Positions 63,948 to 64,000 of a stretch of DNA of 64,000 nt are shown piece by piece. A model generated the notes under the pieces. The model had not been told where the DNA came from. It was given only the letters and a program-made list of their open reading frames with translations, and searched no databases. The DNA is taken from contig JAECUM010004932.1 in NCBI GenBank assembly GCA_016617855.1, positions 104,188 to 168,187 on the forward strand. Reading direction: 5' to 3'. The position numbers and the translations under genes are program-made. Numbering within the stretch: position 1 is the stretch's first letter; each line of letters begins with the position of its first letter. This DNA comes from Megalonaias nervosa. Lineage: Eukaryota; Mollusca; Bivalvia; Unionida; Unionidae.

Positions 63948-64000
63948 GTAAATCTTTTTCTGGTATACTTAGTTAAGGTGCTTTCCTGTAAATATGTGGC

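Overview
The window is intron-rich, AT-rich animal DNA. It reads as one part of a single large protein-coding gene on the + strand. Twenty exons with consensus GT-AG borders (2587 to 63947) join in one open frame of 922 residues. Every intron phase matches the next exon, and the gene runs off both ends. The product is recognisable as the C-terminal half of an RNF213 (mysterin)-like giant E3 ubiquitin ligase. It includes the RZ finger (a Cys/His zinc module split over three exons) and the conserved stretches around AFIPTMP, TGHVLG and RFLPNILKLQ. The AAA+ motor and RING finger should lie upstream of base 1, and the true C-terminus downstream of base 64000. The gene style, the tRNA-derived SINEs and the kinds of decayed tandem repeats suggest a marine lophotrochozoan, most likely a mollusc. 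That assignment is inference.

Layout. 1-2586: upstream intron with a long hairpin. 2587-10088: exons 1-5, with a dead jockey-type LINE in intron 1 and a 41-bp tandem array in intron 3. 10089-18513: an 8.4-kb intron packed with mobile DNA. It holds two inverted copies of one TIR element and a piggyBac-type element interrupted by a 5'-truncated LINE with its target duplication intact. 18514-24685: exons 6-8, with a hAT-type MITE (8-bp target duplication) and one copy of a roughly 1-kb dispersed repeat. 24686-28195: an intron ending in a 1.2-kb minisatellite of 50-bp units that stops about 15 bases before exon 9. 28196-32579: the RZ-finger exons 9-11. 32580-47321: exons 12-16, with SINEs, decayed arrays, a duplicated exon border, an 11-copy 28-bp array, a (TG)43 run against a splice donor and a 2.5-kb TIR element. 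47322-63947: exons 17-20, with SINEs, two foldback elements, a 69-bp array and a decayed duplicate of the last exon.

No second gene, tRNA gene, rRNA or CRISPR array is supported. No operon logic applies. The story is one giant immune-type E3 ligase gene whose introns are a dense, nested record of transposon insertions and tandem amplification, in several places directly touching splice sites.
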